NCBI RefSeq assembly: GCF_042100115.1
Contig: NC_091276.1
Span: forward strand, 434,001 to 498,000
DNA from: Alternaria dauci
Taxonomy: Eukaryota; Ascomycota; Dothideomycetes; Pleosporales; Pleosporaceae
Length of the DNA: 64,000 nt
Reading direction: 5' to 3'
Shown here one piece after another: positions 10,480 through 21,163 of the stretch; positions within the stretch are counted from its first letter, which is position 1; each line of letters opens with the position of its first letter. Under the pieces are notes generated by a model. The model ran no database searches, had not been told where the DNA came from, and saw nothing but the letters and a program-made list of their open reading frames with translations. A program made the translations under genes and the position numbers.

Positions 10480-12099
10480 TCACACCCTCCGAAAGCCCTT
10501 GTACCACCGCCTCTTCACGCCATTCTCCTCCTGCTCAAGCGTCTCTTGCGACCCAATCTTCTCATAATCTCCCGATGACGCCGTCACACAAGACTCCTGA
10601 GATGAGCTTGTTTGCGCGTCCGCCTTTCCCGGCCCAGTAGCCTCAAGAGGGACATTAAAGTACTCCAATAGTTCCGCCTGCGCTTCTATCAAGCGCTTCT
10701 CTCGATTTGCCTGTTGCGCTTCGTTTCCGTCATTCGATTCCCGCTTCCCCACTCCTATCTTACTCATATCCAGACCATCGGGTACAGCGCTCTTCCTCTG
10801 TAACGCAGCCTTATTCAACGATGAAGAAGGTAGATCTTGGAATGCTCGTAGTCCCACTATGGCTTTTGACAACCTGACGATCTCGTCTTCTTGCCTGTTT
10901 TCGTCGTTGCTGTATACACTACTACTCGCGCTGACTCTCTTATCTGGTGCAACCGAATCAGAAATCGTGCGGATGTGTGAGCCGTTCTGGTTCTCTGAGG
11001 AATCTGGCGAGGTGTTGTAGTTGGAGCCTTGTTGCTTGTCTTTACGCAGAGTGGGGTGAGCGATGCGTCGGCTTTCGACATTGCCTACACGATGGGAGGA
11101 TGGATTTGGCGTCTGCTGCTCGTCTTGCTTGATATCGCTGGACTTGTAGAGCTCGCCTTCGAGCTGCGTGAGGGCTTTTGCTTGTTCTTCGGCACGAATG
11201 TCGAGTATACGGTCCAGGGTCGACGTACGTCTGTGTTTAGAGGGGCGGTTCGACTGGTTAGTAGAAGAGATGTTGAGAGGTGAGGGTGCTTCAACAACCG
11301 GAGTCAGCGCACCAGGCCGCTGGTAGCTTGTCGGTCCACTTGCAGGGGCTACGCTCGCTCTTGGTGCTTTGAGAAGTGCCGGAATCTCGGCCTTCGATTG
11401 GAGTTTGGGCGCAGTAGAAGGCAGTTTCCCAAGCGAAGCTCTAGGCGGCGCCCTCGGTTCACTCAATTTCTCAGTAACCGCTTCCCCGGCCTCTGCTGAG
11501 TTCTGGCGCAGTTTCTGGTTCACGTCTTTCTTGGCGAGAGCGTTACGGAGACCATCTATCCGCGGGCTGCCCAAATCCATACCATTTCTGGCATCTGCTG
11601 CATCAAAGTACGGTGTGAAATCTCTCCTATTAGCCCTTTTCCCTATAGCTGCAACTCTAGCTATGCCGGCCTCTGTGTACATTGCTTGGTTGTATCCATA
11701 GGGTCCATCGCCAGCGATGTCGAGATAAGAATTATGGAACGCAGCCTGAGGCGGAGGTCGAGCCGGGACATCTGACTGTTGACTATTCGTCCTACGTGTT
11801 TCTCCACTGGCGTTTTGAGCGTATGACGGTGCTGAAATCCGAGACGGTGTACTATACATGTTGTGGATAGCGCCGTTGGCATCATCCCAGTACGGGGTAC
11901 TCTGTGTGTCATAGCGAAGAGGGTCACTGCTTCGCTGTGGACTCTGAGTCGACAGGTTATGACCTGCTCTATGACTTTGAGACGCTCGTAGAGCAGATGC
12001 GCGGTCACTTGGTGCTAACACTTGGCCTCGTACCTGTGCTAGTGGGTGGCGGTTTCTTGGACCCTGCGGCGGGTTCGATGTGGTATTTGGATCTGCCAT
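10480..12099 (-). CDS. Large disordered protein, 539 aa
   Basis: Single-exon frame starting at 12099 (MADPNTTSNPPQGPRNRHPL). Almost the whole protein is Ser/Pro/Gln/Asn/Arg-rich and probably disordered. The more conserved-looking segments are GPYGYNQAMYTEAGIARVAA (about residues 132-151), the following RRDFTPYFDAADAR, a charged helical piece LDRILDIRAEEQAKALTQLE, and a C-terminal REKRLIEAQAELLEYFNVPLE helix (about residues 468-488). There is no catalytic motif, signal peptide or membrane span. Such proteins in ascomycetes are often regulatory scaffolds, but I cannot assign a function. Confidence 0.7.
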   Translation of the reverse strand: MADPNTTSNPPQGPRNRHPLAQVRGQVLAPSDRASALRASQSHRAGHNLSTQSPQRSSDPLRYDTQSTPYWDDANGAIHNMYSTPSRISAPSYAQNASGETRRTNSQQSDVPARPPPQAAFHNSYLDIAGDGPYGYNQAMYTEAGIARVAAIGKRANRRDFTPYFDAADARNGMDLGSPRIDGLRNALAKKDVNQKLRQNSAEAGEAVTEKLSEPRAPPRASLGKLPSTAPKLQSKAEIPALLKAPRASVAPASGPTSYQRPGALTPVVEAPSPLNISSTNQSNRPSKHRRTSTLDRILDIRAEEQAKALTQLEGELYKSSDIKQDEQQTPNPSSHRVGNVESRRIAHPTLRKDKQQGSNYNTSPDSSENQNGSHIRTISDSVAPDKRVSASSSVYSNDENRQEDEIVRLSKAIVGLRAFQDLPSSSLNKAALQRKSAVPDGLDMSKIGVGKRESNDGNEAQQANREKRLIEAQAELLEYFNVPLEATGPGKADAQTSSSQESCVTASSGDYEKIGSQETLEQEENGVKRRWYKGFRRV

Positions 12100-12518
12100 T
12101 TTGATATACGGTTGACTATACTGGAGTTAGGAGTGAGCACAAGTTCAATCAGTAAATTTGCGATGAGAAAGGAGTGCAGTCTTTTGGTAAATTCCCCAAG
12201 GCAGTTGACAAAATGAAATATGTGGAATAGAAACGTACTGCTGGGGAAATAGGCAGATGTCACGGACGTGATTGTTGTGCGTGAATAACGCCTGTCGCAA
12301 TGTGCTGTTGCCCTGGTGATTAGATCATTGATTAGGATATAGAATTGATGTCACCAAAAGCCGTATAAAGCCATCGTATCAAGATTGACGTACCTTATAC
12401 CTATCTTGCAAGCTGTGGCTTCACCGATATGAGTTTCGATTAATATATGCGCCGCGACAGCTCGCTTTCTCCGTCACCTTTTGTCCAAATGATACCACCT
12501 ATAACTTGTCCACCACTT
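12100..12518. other. Intergenic, leader of the 539-aa gene
   Basis: About 420 bp containing the probable 5' leader of the gene ending at 12099 and the 3' side of nothing else on the minus strand. It is slightly AT-rich. No RNA gene or repeat is seen. Confidence 0.45.
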
Positions 12519-13157
12519 CTATCTCGGTGGAGGTCCATTGAATGCTGCCGGCAAGTCTCGGTCAACTTCTTCAAAGTCTGCGATTAGGTCATCATCATAC
12601 TCAACAGTTTCAAAGTCCTCACTTAGGCGTTGCTCCTCGTGAGCGCTTCCATCACGCGTCCAATTAGTACCGATGACTCCTTCATGAGATCGTCGATTGC
12701 TATGCGAAAAGTCGGGCTTATCAGGTTTATCCCAAGGACGCTGCGCGTGGTCTGCTTGGCTCCTTTGCACCGTTAATGGCTGCTTCAAGTCAGAGGTGAT
12801 GTCTTCCATATCTGTGACTGTGGATCGGCCCATCTCGGGATCCTTTCGTATGAGCTCATCGCATCGGTGAGATCTAATTTCGGAGCACCGTGATCGGCGT
12901 GCTATATCTTCAGCAGTGGGCTGTGGAGACACTGGCACGTCCGGTCGCAACTCTTGATTACCATAGTATCTTTGCGAGCGGAGAGTATGCTCGTTCACAA
13001 GGTCTTGGACCATTTTGTCTGGTTCAGGTCTCGGGTGGAGTATGGGAGTCTCTGGCTGCGAGAGTTGTCTGAGTTGCGCAAGTGTTGCGAGGTGAGCAGG
13101 CTGCCTTTGTAAGTTGCGAATAATTTCGTCACGCAGACCTTCTGAAGAAAACCACAT
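12519..13157 (-). CDS. Hypothetical protein, 212 aa
   Basis: The open frame continues upstream to 13472, but codon quality changes at the ATG at 13157 (MWFSSEGLRDEIIRNLQRQP), which I take as the start. The upstream part looks like untranslated leader. The N-terminal third is helical (LRDEIIRNLQRQPAHLATLA). The middle is charged and polar. The C-terminus is acidic with DFETVEYDDDLIADFEEVDR and ends in PPPR. No membrane span or catalytic motif is seen. Function unknown; a small cytosolic or nuclear adaptor is possible. Confidence 0.5.
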   Translation of the reverse strand: MWFSSEGLRDEIIRNLQRQPAHLATLAQLRQLSQPETPILHPRPEPDKMVQDLVNEHTLRSQRYYGNQELRPDVPVSPQPTAEDIARRSRCSEIRSHRCDELIRKDPEMGRSTVTDMEDITSDLKQPLTVQRSQADHAQRPWDKPDKPDFSHSNRRSHEGVIGTNWTRDGSAHEEQRLSEDFETVEYDDDLIADFEEVDRDLPAAFNGPPPR

Positions 13158-14422
13158 GGAGAGGGAACAGTGAAGTTGCAGTGTATCAGAAGCTATGAGA
13201 AGTGCAGATGTCGACCTGGTTGAAGGCAGAATATTCCATTTAGGTGAGGCATGGTATCGCTGGAGGTGGTGACACGGTAATGATGTGGCACACCACGAAA
13301 TGACCAACGCAGTCAGACCGGTCAGGCAATTTCTTAGCAGGCCACATCGTACGTGAGCACTACGAGTGATGCAGTGCTGTCGCGGCGGTATGATAATGTC
13401 AAGAGTCCACTTCTTTGTCGCTACACCCTGCTGTGAGGTTGCAAAATTGCGATTGTCTACCTGAAACAACACAACTCAAAGAGAAGAATACGTCAGCAAG
13501 GCGAAATGGGAAAGCAAGTGGGTACAGGTGACAACCTGCCAGCAGACCAAAAGACCATGTAGAAGGGAGGCATTAGGCGCGAATACAAGAGAACTATGGG
13601 GCGAACCTGGTTCTTTGATGATGACCGCTTTGGCTGGTTGGATGGTGGAGACGTCAAAATTACTGGAGAAGCCGGCGTTTCAAAGTGTGGCGCATGTCAA
13701 GCTTGGCAGACTTCGTGGTTCATCTGAGCGGATCATGATGGTCTTCTCGTCTGTTGGTTGAGATGATCAAATTTGCCCGCAAAACTCATCTCTCGTTGTG
13801 CTGGGTGGATGCGTGGGAAAGTCGGCCGTCAACTGTGAAAAAAATATGTTTGTGTGGCTGGTGGCGCTAAAAACAAGTGTGGCGTTTCCTACCGATTGCG
13901 GGCTTATCGTGAGTTTCATCCTCCTGCCGTCTCCGCTCCTCTCCACCCCCAAATCATTGGACGCAACCCGATGCATCCACGCGCCCCAAAAAACTGCGTG
14001 ACGAACGCCAGATCTGGTATTGACAAGCGCCCTGTTGTGACAAGACCGGCTTGGCGCATGCGTGGCAGCAGCCTTGAAACATCTGCCGCTGCCAGATAGG
14101 CACTAGCATTGAAACATCCGCGATATTGGTTCATGCCATGACGAATTTGGAAGTACGGCCGTTGCGGGAAGGATGCATCCCCTTCCCTTCAATTTTGCGG
14201 AACACGACGCAGGCAAGAGCTATAATAGCATCTGGGATGCTCGCATATCGGTTTTTGTCGTACACCACATTCATTCATTCACACGTTCCTTGACCGACTG
14301 TCTTTTGACTATTCTCTCATTTTCTCTCGTTGAACACCTTGAGCGGAATATTCGGCTGGTCTGAGTGAACGTTCTTTATCTTCTCGCACATACTACACAA
14401 CTTCGCATACCAACTTCACAAC
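13158..14422. other. Long divergent region upstream of pectin lyase
   Basis: About 1.26 kb between divergent starts. It carries the promoter of the pectin lyase gene. Short frames in it are not convincing. A TATAATA element at 14221-14227 lies about 200 bp before the pectin lyase ATG, and the last 120 bp are pyrimidine-rich (TTCTCTCATTTTCTCTCG), as in strongly expressed fungal genes. Confidence 0.45.
14221..14228 (+). promoter_or_regulatory. Possible TATA box of pectin lyase gene
   Basis: The sequence TATAATAG stands about 195 bp before the ATG and is followed by a CT-rich leader. Position and composition fit a fungal core promoter, but this is inference from sequence alone. Confidence 0.3.
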
Positions 14423-15892
14423 ATGCGTTTCGAAATCATCGCACTTTTGGCCGCGGCTGCCACCTCATCCGCTCAGTCAGTTGTCGGTACAGCTTATGGG
14501 TACGGTGCCGGTGCGACTGGTGGAGGAGAGGCTGCCGCTGTCACCCCGGCCACGAACGAGGAACTCGAAAAGTACCTTTCCGATGACGTTGAGCGCGTTA
14601 TCGTGCTCGACAAGGAGTTCGACTTCACTGGTCAGACCGCGACTGGTGCTGGTTGCGACAAGACTACCTGCTCAGCCAAGAGCGACGGTGGACAATACTA
14701 TTTGGGCGACCTGTCTTGTGGTACTTCGGATAAGACACCCGTCAGTTCTATCACCTACGACGTAGCTGGCACGACCACGCTTAAGATCGGATCCAACAAG
14801 TCTATCCTCGGTGTTGGCGGAAAGGGTGTGATCAAGGGCAAGGGTGTCTCCATCAACAAAGACGCCAGCAACGTCATCATCCAGGGTGTCGAGTTCACAA
14901 ACATCAACCCCGGCGTCGTATGGGGAGGTGATGCTCTCGACATGCAGGGAGGCAACACTAAGATCTGGGTCGACCACTGCAAGTTCTCGCTCGTCGGACG
15001 CATGTTCGTCGTCAGCCACTACGATGGTTCCGAGGCCACCCTCTCTAACAATGAGTTCGATGGTGTCACCACCACCTCTGCTACCTGCAACGACAACCAC
15101 TACTGGACCATGATGATGATTGGAAAGACTGAGAAGTTCACTCTCGACAAGAACTACTTCCACGATGTATCTGGTCGCGCCCCCAAGCTTGGCCAAGAGG
15201 GTGTCAGCAGCACTTTCCACGCTATCAACAACCTCTTTGAGAACATGAAGGGTCACGCTTTCGATGCCTACGATGGTGTCAGTGCACTCGTCGAGGGTAA
15301 CGCATTTGTCGCTGTCGACCAGCCCAACACCGAGGAGGCTGCCGCTGTCGCGTCTTTCGTTGGCAACGGTGGTGACGCCTGCTCGGCTCCCTTCGGCCGT
15401 GCTTGTCTCGAGAACAGCGTCGACTCTGCCAGCGGCGAGCTGGCTGCTGGTTCTTCTTCCGGCTTTATTGCTCAGCTTGGTAAGATTGATGTCCCTGAGG
15501 TTCTGGAGGCTAGCAAGGTCGCCGCCTACGTCAAGGCCAATGCTGGTCCCGCAAACCTCGGTGCCGCATCTGCATCAGCCCCTGTCGTTGAGAAGGTTGT
15601 TGAGCCTTCCACTCCCACCCTTGCGCCGTCCAGCAAGCCGGCTGATAACACCACCGCCCCTGCTGAGCCTGCCCCTACTGCCCCTGCTCCTGTTGAGCCT
15701 GCTCCCGCCACTCCCACTGGCTCTAACTCAACCGCCGGAGCTGCTAAGCTCTATGCTCAGTGTGGTGGCCAGGGCTTCACTGGCCCTACCGAGTGCGAGG
15801 CTCCCGCCACTTGCGTGAAGAGCAACGACTGGTACTCTCAGTGCATCAACAGCTCTTCCAAGTTCCGCCGTGCTCTAGGCCGCTACTTCTAG
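14423..15892 (+). CDS. Secreted pectin lyase (PL1) with C-terminal CBM1
   Basis: Endo-acting pectin lyase, cutting methylated polygalacturonan by beta-elimination outside the cell. The 489-aa product begins with a signal peptide ([18 protein letters not shown]). The PL1 beta-helix covers about residues 40-380, with [35 protein letters not shown] and [11 protein letters not shown]; the last contains the catalytic Arg region, and the pattern fits fungal pectin lyases rather than calcium-dependent pectate lyases. A Pro/Ala/Thr linker at about residues 385-440 ([16 protein letters not shown]) leads to a CBM1 at about 444-475 with CGGQGF and the spaced Cys and Tyr/Trp residues (NDWYSQC). No intron is needed. 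Codon use is strongly C-ending and GC-rich, as in highly expressed genes. A pectin lyase joined to a cellulose-binding module is a less common architecture. Confidence 0.93.
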   Translation: MRFEIIALLAAAATSSAQSVVGTAYGYGAGATGGGEAAAVTPATNEELEKYLSDDVERVIVLDKEFDFTGQTATGAGCDKTTCSAKSDGGQYYLGDLSCGTSDKTPVSSITYDVAGTTTLKIGSNKSILGVGGKGVIKGKGVSINKDASNVIIQGVEFTNINPGVVWGGDALDMQGGNTKIWVDHCKFSLVGRMFVVSHYDGSEATLSNNEFDGVTTTSATCNDNHYWTMMMIGKTEKFTLDKNYFHDVSGRAPKLGQEGVSSTFHAINNLFENMKGHAFDAYDGVSALVEGNAFVAVDQPNTEEAAAVASFVGNGGDACSAPFGRACLENSVDSASGELAAGSSSGFIAQLGKIDVPEVLEASKVAAYVKANAGPANLGAASASAPVVEKVVEPSTPTLAPSSKPADNTTAPAEPAPTAPAPVEPAPATPTGSNSTAGAAKLYAQCGGQGFTGPTECEAPATCVKSNDWYSQCINSSSKFRRALGRYF

Positions 15893-16307
15893 ATTCAAGT
15901 GCTGCCGACGTAGAAGTTCTGCAAGCAAGATGTGAATCGACGATGGATAATGTCAAGGTGTGAGGAAGCCTGTTCTTGTATATAATTCTATTTTGATACT
16001 CTCGATGTACATGTCAATCAAACTATGTGCTATATCCTACGCCCAATACTCATGAGTGACAGACACCTCTGCCTCCCAAGCAGAACGATCCAACAACCCT
16101 CCAACGCCTTGCTATGCAACAGTCGCCCAAAAATTCATCGGCACGCCTAGAAGCTTATGATATTGCTACGTTATCCAGGAGAAGTTGGGTAAATCATTTG
16201 GCATTTCGACCTCGCCTTCCACAATGCTTGACGCTCAAATCTAACTTCGATCGCTGGAAATGATGTTGTGATCGTGGTCAAATTGCCCTACACCTCTTCC
16301 CCCGATG
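15893..16307. other. Convergent intergenic region
   Basis: About 415 bp between the 3' ends of pectin lyase and the 528-aa minus-strand gene. It should contain both polyadenylation regions. No feature is resolved. Confidence 0.5.
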
Positions 16308-17894
16308 CTACCTGGTGGCCTGATCTGCTTCTGGACACTTTTCAGCGTCGCTATCGGCGGGCTCTGTGGTTCCGGGGACGATGCGCAAAACGGAAAATTT
16401 GCGCGCTGTAGTCTCCAGCTCAAGTAATTGTGATTTCTCATCTGAATCTTTCGCCGGTCCTTTTCCCCGAGAGCCCTGGGGGGTTGACTTGCCATAATTC
16501 TTCTTCGACTCGTCGACGTCATGGTGTGGGTTGTCGCTCGTCTTATCCTCCAGCTTCTTGATCCACTGGGTGCTAAAATATGGCCGGTGCTGGTCATTCA
16601 GCTTCGGATCACGCACCCGCGCCTCAAGATCAGGGTGTTTCTTCAGCATGGCCAGCATATCCGCATCAATTCCCGTTGTCGCTTCTCCAGTGCTACCGGC
16701 ATCGAATGCACGAAGTCGCTGACTAACTGCGTTGATTGCCGCGTAGACATATCGGCTTTCTTCACCCATACAATTCCATAGCGTTTCCAATTCAACAGCA
16801 AAGATTGGCCGAGTAAAGTGGGTTGCAGCGATGAAGTGATCTACTCGCAAGGCATCTTTGTGAAGCTCAAAGAGCTCCATGGTGCGAGCCAAAGAGCAGG
16901 CGGCGAAAGTGTTGGTCGGGACACGAATCTGCTTCATCGTATTCATGGTGTGATACTGACAGGCCCGGAACATCCACGCTACAAGAATCTTCACAGAGGC
17001 CTGGCTAGCAACTCCTCGGGGTAGGTGCATCTCCTGGGAGGTTGGCGCACCTTTCCAGTTCTCATCATCCTCGCGGTGTATAGTGCGGATGAACTTATTA
17101 ACCACCTGACGACCAAGGAAGAGGATCAACATCTTCTTTGGAACCTGGTAAGCGAGAGCAAATCCAGTATCTTGATCAATGATATCCACCACTGGACCAT
17201 TAAACGCGTTGAGTCTCCGCTCAGGTTGAAGATAGGGGAGCAAACTGTGCAGGGTGTGTAAGTGGCGAATGTCCTCCGGATTTGGATACGGCTGCGGCAC
17301 ACCTGACTGGAATGCCCAACCGGCCCAGCCCACTGTGTTAGCAGTATTAGGCGAAGAGCTAGCTGTATAGCGAGAGTCTTCGTCTGCTTCGCTGAACAAA
17401 TGGCTTTGGTCGGATGATTCGCAGTCTGCGTCGCCTTCGAAGACCGACATGGCTGGGTAATAGGAGGCACCATACACATTCAGCGCTTCTGGGACGCCTA
17501 GTGCGGGGTATGCCATGGCACGGCGTGCCAGGAAGGCTCCCACAATGTCACCTCGCTGTTCATACTCGTTCGCTACTGAGGGGCCACTTGTCGAGATCCA
17601 ATCAGTAGGGTGCGGGGCCGAGACCGTGACTTTACCTTCAGAGTCATAATGATAATACGTTGCCATTTTGAAGTGCTTTGCTCTTTTAGGATCCCGCGAT
17701 GTATGCGATGGCTGAGCGTCGAAGCACAAGGTTGAAGTGCCAGAATCGAAGGAAGTTCTGCGACTGGAAGCGAAATCGGAAGTTGAATTTGCGACAGAAT
17801 TAGATGAGCTGCCTAGACTGTGGTCGTATTTGATGGGGGGAGCGAGTCGCTGTCTGGCACTCAGTGCTATATAGTCAGTCGCAAGCGGGTCCAT
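16308..17894 (-). CDS. Hypothetical protein, 528 aa
   Basis: Single-exon frame from the ATG at 17894 (MDPLATDYIALSARQRL). Residues 1-90 are disordered. A folded central region spans about 210-400 and includes FNGPVVDIIDQDTGFALAY, VASQASVKILVAWMFRACQYH, then FAACSLARTMELFELHKDALRVDHFIAATHF. The C-terminal 110 residues are charged and disordered. The middle resembles the BTB/BACK-like fungal proteins in which a short beta segment precedes helical repeats, but I cannot see a full BTB signature and treat that as a weak guess. No signal peptide or membrane helix. Confidence 0.6.
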   Translation of the reverse strand: MDPLATDYIALSARQRLAPPIKYDHSLGSSSNSVANSTSDFASSRRTSFDSGTSTLCFDAQPSHTSRDPKRAKHFKMATYYHYDSEGKVTVSAPHPTDWISTSGPSVANEYEQRGDIVGAFLARRAMAYPALGVPEALNVYGASYYPAMSVFEGDADCESSDQSHLFSEADEDSRYTASSSPNTANTVGWAGWAFQSGVPQPYPNPEDIRHLHTLHSLLPYLQPERRLNAFNGPVVDIIDQDTGFALAYQVPKKMLILFLGRQVVNKFIRTIHREDDENWKGAPTSQEMHLPRGVASQASVKILVAWMFRACQYHTMNTMKQIRVPTNTFAACSLARTMELFELHKDALRVDHFIAATHFTRPIFAVELETLWNCMGEESRYVYAAINAVSQRLRAFDAGSTGEATTGIDADMLAMLKKHPDLEARVRDPKLNDQHRPYFSTQWIKKLEDKTSDNPHHDVDESKKNYGKSTPQGSRGKGPAKDSDEKSQLLELETTARKFSVLRIVPGTTEPADSDAEKCPEADQATR

Positions 17895-18373
17895 TGTAGT
17901 GTGAAAGCGACGGCTGCTGTGAGATTATGTTGTGTAATTATTGACAGTGACGCACAACGCGATTCGCACACGGTAGTGTTGTTGTTGGGGAAGAGGTGGT
18001 GTGAAAGAGTGAGGGATAGTCGCTACTGCCAGATGTTGGTGCTAGGCCCGTGCGCATACCAAATTCGGCTGTAACTGCCCGAACTGAGGTGAAACGCCAT
18101 GCCAAGAAGTCATCACGTGCACTGTGTAATCTCAAAGACGGCTTCCTGCAGCAAGCGTAGTAGGCAGCACCTATGAGTCATGAGTCACTGTGAACATGAC
18201 ACCAAAACAATATCAACGCTACAAAGTTCCAATACAGGAGCAAGAAGATAAGGTTCTGCTATCTGCTATAGACTCGGCTATTGTCGCAAACCTACACACG
18301 AAAGATCTTTGGAAGCGATCTTGTTCAACCACAGGAACAAGAAACAGCGTATACCAATCAACAATTTCAACCG
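17895..18373. other. Intergenic, promoter side of the 528-aa gene
   Basis: About 480 bp. It should contain the 5' leader of the gene starting at 17894 and the 3' end of the gene ending at 18374. Nothing specific is seen. Confidence 0.45.
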
Positions 18374-19477
18374 TTAGAAGCATGACGCACGCTTCCACGC
18401 GTTTCTTCTCTGCTTCTCCTTCTCTGGTTGCGCACCATCCTTGATGACTGTAACATAACGTCCCGCCACATAGCCTTCTTCATGATGACCTAGGCCATAT
18501 TGTCGCCCAGTCGATGAAAATAGGCCGCAGTTTTGCCAGTCAGTCCATCCTTGACGTCGTAAATCAAGCGATGAGCGACGAGTTGATCCCCTGAGCCCTT
18601 GATTAGACAACTCACGAGGCAAAGGCTCATCAGACTTTTTACTGGCTCCGGAGAGGACCAGAAGCGTGGCAGACTGTTGTGCCAACCGATCGGATGCGGG
18701 TGGACTGGAGCGATCGAGCCACAGCTCAGAGGGCATGTCCGAAAGCGTCAACGCGCGTGGCCTAGGCGTTACCGGTTGGACACTATCCCCGGCAGCTTCT
18801 GGACAACACGTAACGTCCTGGGATTTGTAGCGATATCGATCACTTTGGTAGGCATACTCCTCAACCAGCTCCCCCGAGTCAGTCGAAGCAAGCGAAGTCG
18901 TCGACAGGAGGGTACCGCGCATGTGACGTAAAGGCACGGCAGTGACATTGCTCACACAGGGGCGACGACCAGCAGACGCCATAAGTCGAGCGCTAGGCTC
19001 CTCATTGTCCTCGTCCTTTCGCTGATACTCATCTGAATAGAACTCCGCACTAGCAGTATTATGCTCTGCTAGAACCCGCTGCATATATGTTTTAGACTCA
19101 TCCAAAGCAGTGTCACGCCGGATGTTGTGTTGTACAGGTCTTGCTTCGAGTTCGTTTAGGCGACCAAGTTCTTCGGATTCTTGCTGAGAGTCGACGCGGT
19201 ATGCAGCCGTGTAGTTGCTAGACGTATCTCGGTCAAAGATACGATCGTCATCCGAATCTGGAGTCTTGAGCCCCTTTCTATTGAATGCTGCTAATGTTCC
19301 CTCGAAACTTTGCGCACCTTCATGATGCAAACCTCCGATTCCAGACTCCAAAGGCGATGGGTTGTGAGTTTGCGTTCCCGCGAAAATACTGCTAGTTGTG
19401 CAGCCATCTTCGCTATACAAGGACGATGAGTCTGAACGAATGGAGATGGTCGCACTTTGCCGGGATGATGTATCCAT
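18374..19477 (-). CDS. Hypothetical disordered protein, 367 aa
   Basis: Single-exon frame starting MDTSSRQSATISIRSDSSS at 19477. It is rich in Ser, Asp, Glu, Arg and Thr throughout and largely disordered by composition. Repeated SSS/TTS clusters make it a likely phosphoprotein. The C-terminus is more ordered and aromatic (GWTDWQNCGLFSSTGRQYG then GYVAGRYVTVIKDG), ending in a basic tail (EKEKQRRNAWKRASCF). A short terminal motif of this kind is common among fungal regulatory proteins, but no domain is recognised. Confidence 0.6.
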   Translation of the reverse strand: MDTSSRQSATISIRSDSSSLYSEDGCTTSSIFAGTQTHNPSPLESGIGGLHHEGAQSFEGTLAAFNRKGLKTPDSDDDRIFDRDTSSNYTAAYRVDSQQESEELGRLNELEARPVQHNIRRDTALDESKTYMQRVLAEHNTASAEFYSDEYQRKDEDNEEPSARLMASAGRRPCVSNVTAVPLRHMRGTLLSTTSLASTDSGELVEEYAYQSDRYRYKSQDVTCCPEAAGDSVQPVTPRPRALTLSDMPSELWLDRSSPPASDRLAQQSATLLVLSGASKKSDEPLPRELSNQGLRGSTRRSSLDLRRQGWTDWQNCGLFSSTGRQYGLGHHEEGYVAGRYVTVIKDGAQPEKEKQRRNAWKRASCF

Positions 19478-20021
19478 CGTTGTTGATGGAGAGAGTGGCC
19501 TTCGAGTGTATCAAGCTTGTTGCAGAGCAAGCACGGCAGGCGCAACGATGCGGGAGCCTATCAGTGGCTGAATGGAGCTGATTGTGTGCGTTTGCTATGA
19601 ACCTGGGCTGACGGGTTGGCGGTAAGCGGCGTTGATTGTTCGAGCGTTTGTTGAACATCAAGTGGAGGAATAGGAGCTTTACATTCGTGACAAGATCTCG
19701 TCAACCGGCGCAGGGGCGTTTTCAGGGCCGCCTACACACGTACCATAGTTTGCGTGAATGAATAATATGGGCGCACCAGAATCATTCCCTCTAATGTCTG
19801 CTTTCATTGCCGCGACGAATATTTTCCAAGCTTTTGATCCACCTCTGACGCACTCGAACAGACTACAGTAGCAAGTCTTTGAGACAGAGCACGACCTTGT
19901 CGTATGTCGTGGGGGAGGCTGAGTAACTCATTACACATCCTAGCTATCTGATTCGCCTACGTACGTTCGCCACAAGCGACCGAAGTCATCGGGATCCGTA
20001 CTCGCCCAAGCAGTCTGGAGA
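19478..20021. other. Divergent intergenic region
   Basis: About 545 bp between the starts of the 367-aa gene (minus) and the 78-aa gene (plus). It holds both promoters. No clear element is seen. Confidence 0.45.
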
Positions 20022-20258
20022 ATGTCCTCGAAGAACCCAACTTCAGATCAAGCTGTCCCGTTGACCGTTTCGAACGACCGCAAGGCCGATCAGGCCAGCG
20101 TCGAGGATGTGAGCGATCGGCTTACAGCCATGAAGCTCGATGTCAAGAAGGATGCCGCGGTAGATGATCTCGCGACCGCTCTGGCATCTAAATGGGAGCC
20201 GCATCGTACCCATGGTCCGCGAACGAAGGATGATCCAGATGTGCGAGGTTCCTCGTGA
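20022..20258 (+). CDS. Small acidic hypothetical protein, 78 aa
   Basis: Frame starting at the ATG at 20022 (MSSKNPTSDQAVPLTVSNDR). It is hydrophilic with high Asp, Lys and Ala content (KADQASVEDVSDRLTAMKLD). A central amphipathic helix is likely at about residues 28-58. There is no signal peptide. The composition is typical of small stress-related or unannotated cytosolic proteins, and no family is recognised. Its reality rests only on composition and a clean start, so confidence is moderate. Confidence 0.4.
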   Translation: MSSKNPTSDQAVPLTVSNDRKADQASVEDVSDRLTAMKLDVKKDAAVDDLATALASKWEPHRTHGPRTKDDPDVRGSS

Positions 20259-21163
20259 CTAGTGATCACGGCAACGATACATTATGTAGCCTTCACCGCT
20301 AGAGAATGAAGTTAGACATGCTACTAAGGAATCCATCACACCGATATTGGCCCTTTCCCATACTTCACTGCTGGAGGTAGATGTGCGATACATGGTCGAT
20401 ACGGACGATCGGATAAGTGTGCAGGCGACAGCAGGCTCTCTCGCTATCACAAAGACACGACAAAAGTTATGTATCCTTCGACTAGTCCAATATGAACAGC
20501 TAACTGATGTGTTGTTGGCATTCATAATACTGCGACGCTTGTTCTTATCGTAGGAAGCGAAAAAGAGAGGTGTTCGGCGGTCGCAGTAGTGATGCGGACA
20601 GAAGGAAGAGGGTGATGGCGCTAGCAGTGCGCTAATTACATGATGACGTGATGCGCTCCTCAACTCCGTGTCTTGAGCTATCAATCCATACGGAGCCTTC
20701 CCACAGTGTCTTTGTGCTTCTTAAGCTCCGAACCTTACGATCGCGTTGCAACCGATGATATGGGGGCCAGCTGACGACCCTTCGACTTTATAAGCAATGA
20801 CGAGCGATGTCCGGGCCCCTGCTCGTTCCCGACATCGCCATCGAAAGGCACAACAGCCATGCAGGCAAAGTGGCATCCTTCCATTACAGAAGAAACTCAA
20901 AAATCAATCGATATGGAGAATTCTATCTCTCCAAAGCTTTCTGGTATGACGCATGGCTCGTGGCGTTGGTTATTACATCACATGAAAAACTTACTCCCGA
21001 GACACATTGTGCGGCATCGTGCGGCATCTTGCGGCATCTTGCGGCATCACTCCAATTTCCGTTAGCAGCGCACAGCCATCAAGCTACCATCAAGTCACCA
21101 TTTACCAGTCCGTAACACCTTGACTCTCAGCTCGATTCAGTCTGCGTAATCATTGACGAAGAT
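20259..21163. other. Intergenic, no convincing gene
   Basis: About 900 bp. Overlapping open frames on both strands (20259-20684 minus, 20807-21115 plus) have no protein-like pattern. A short 10-bp tandem repeat lies at 21010-21049. Confidence 0.45.
21010..21049. repeat. Four-copy 10-bp tandem repeat
   Basis: The unit TGCGGCATCN is repeated four times in a row, differing only at the last base (G, T, T, A). It is a small minisatellite in noncoding sequence. Confidence 0.85.

Noticed and set aside
14672..15256. 194-codon open frame antisense to pectin lyase
   Set aside because: It mirrors the strong C-ending codon bias of the sense gene; no start context, motif or independent support.
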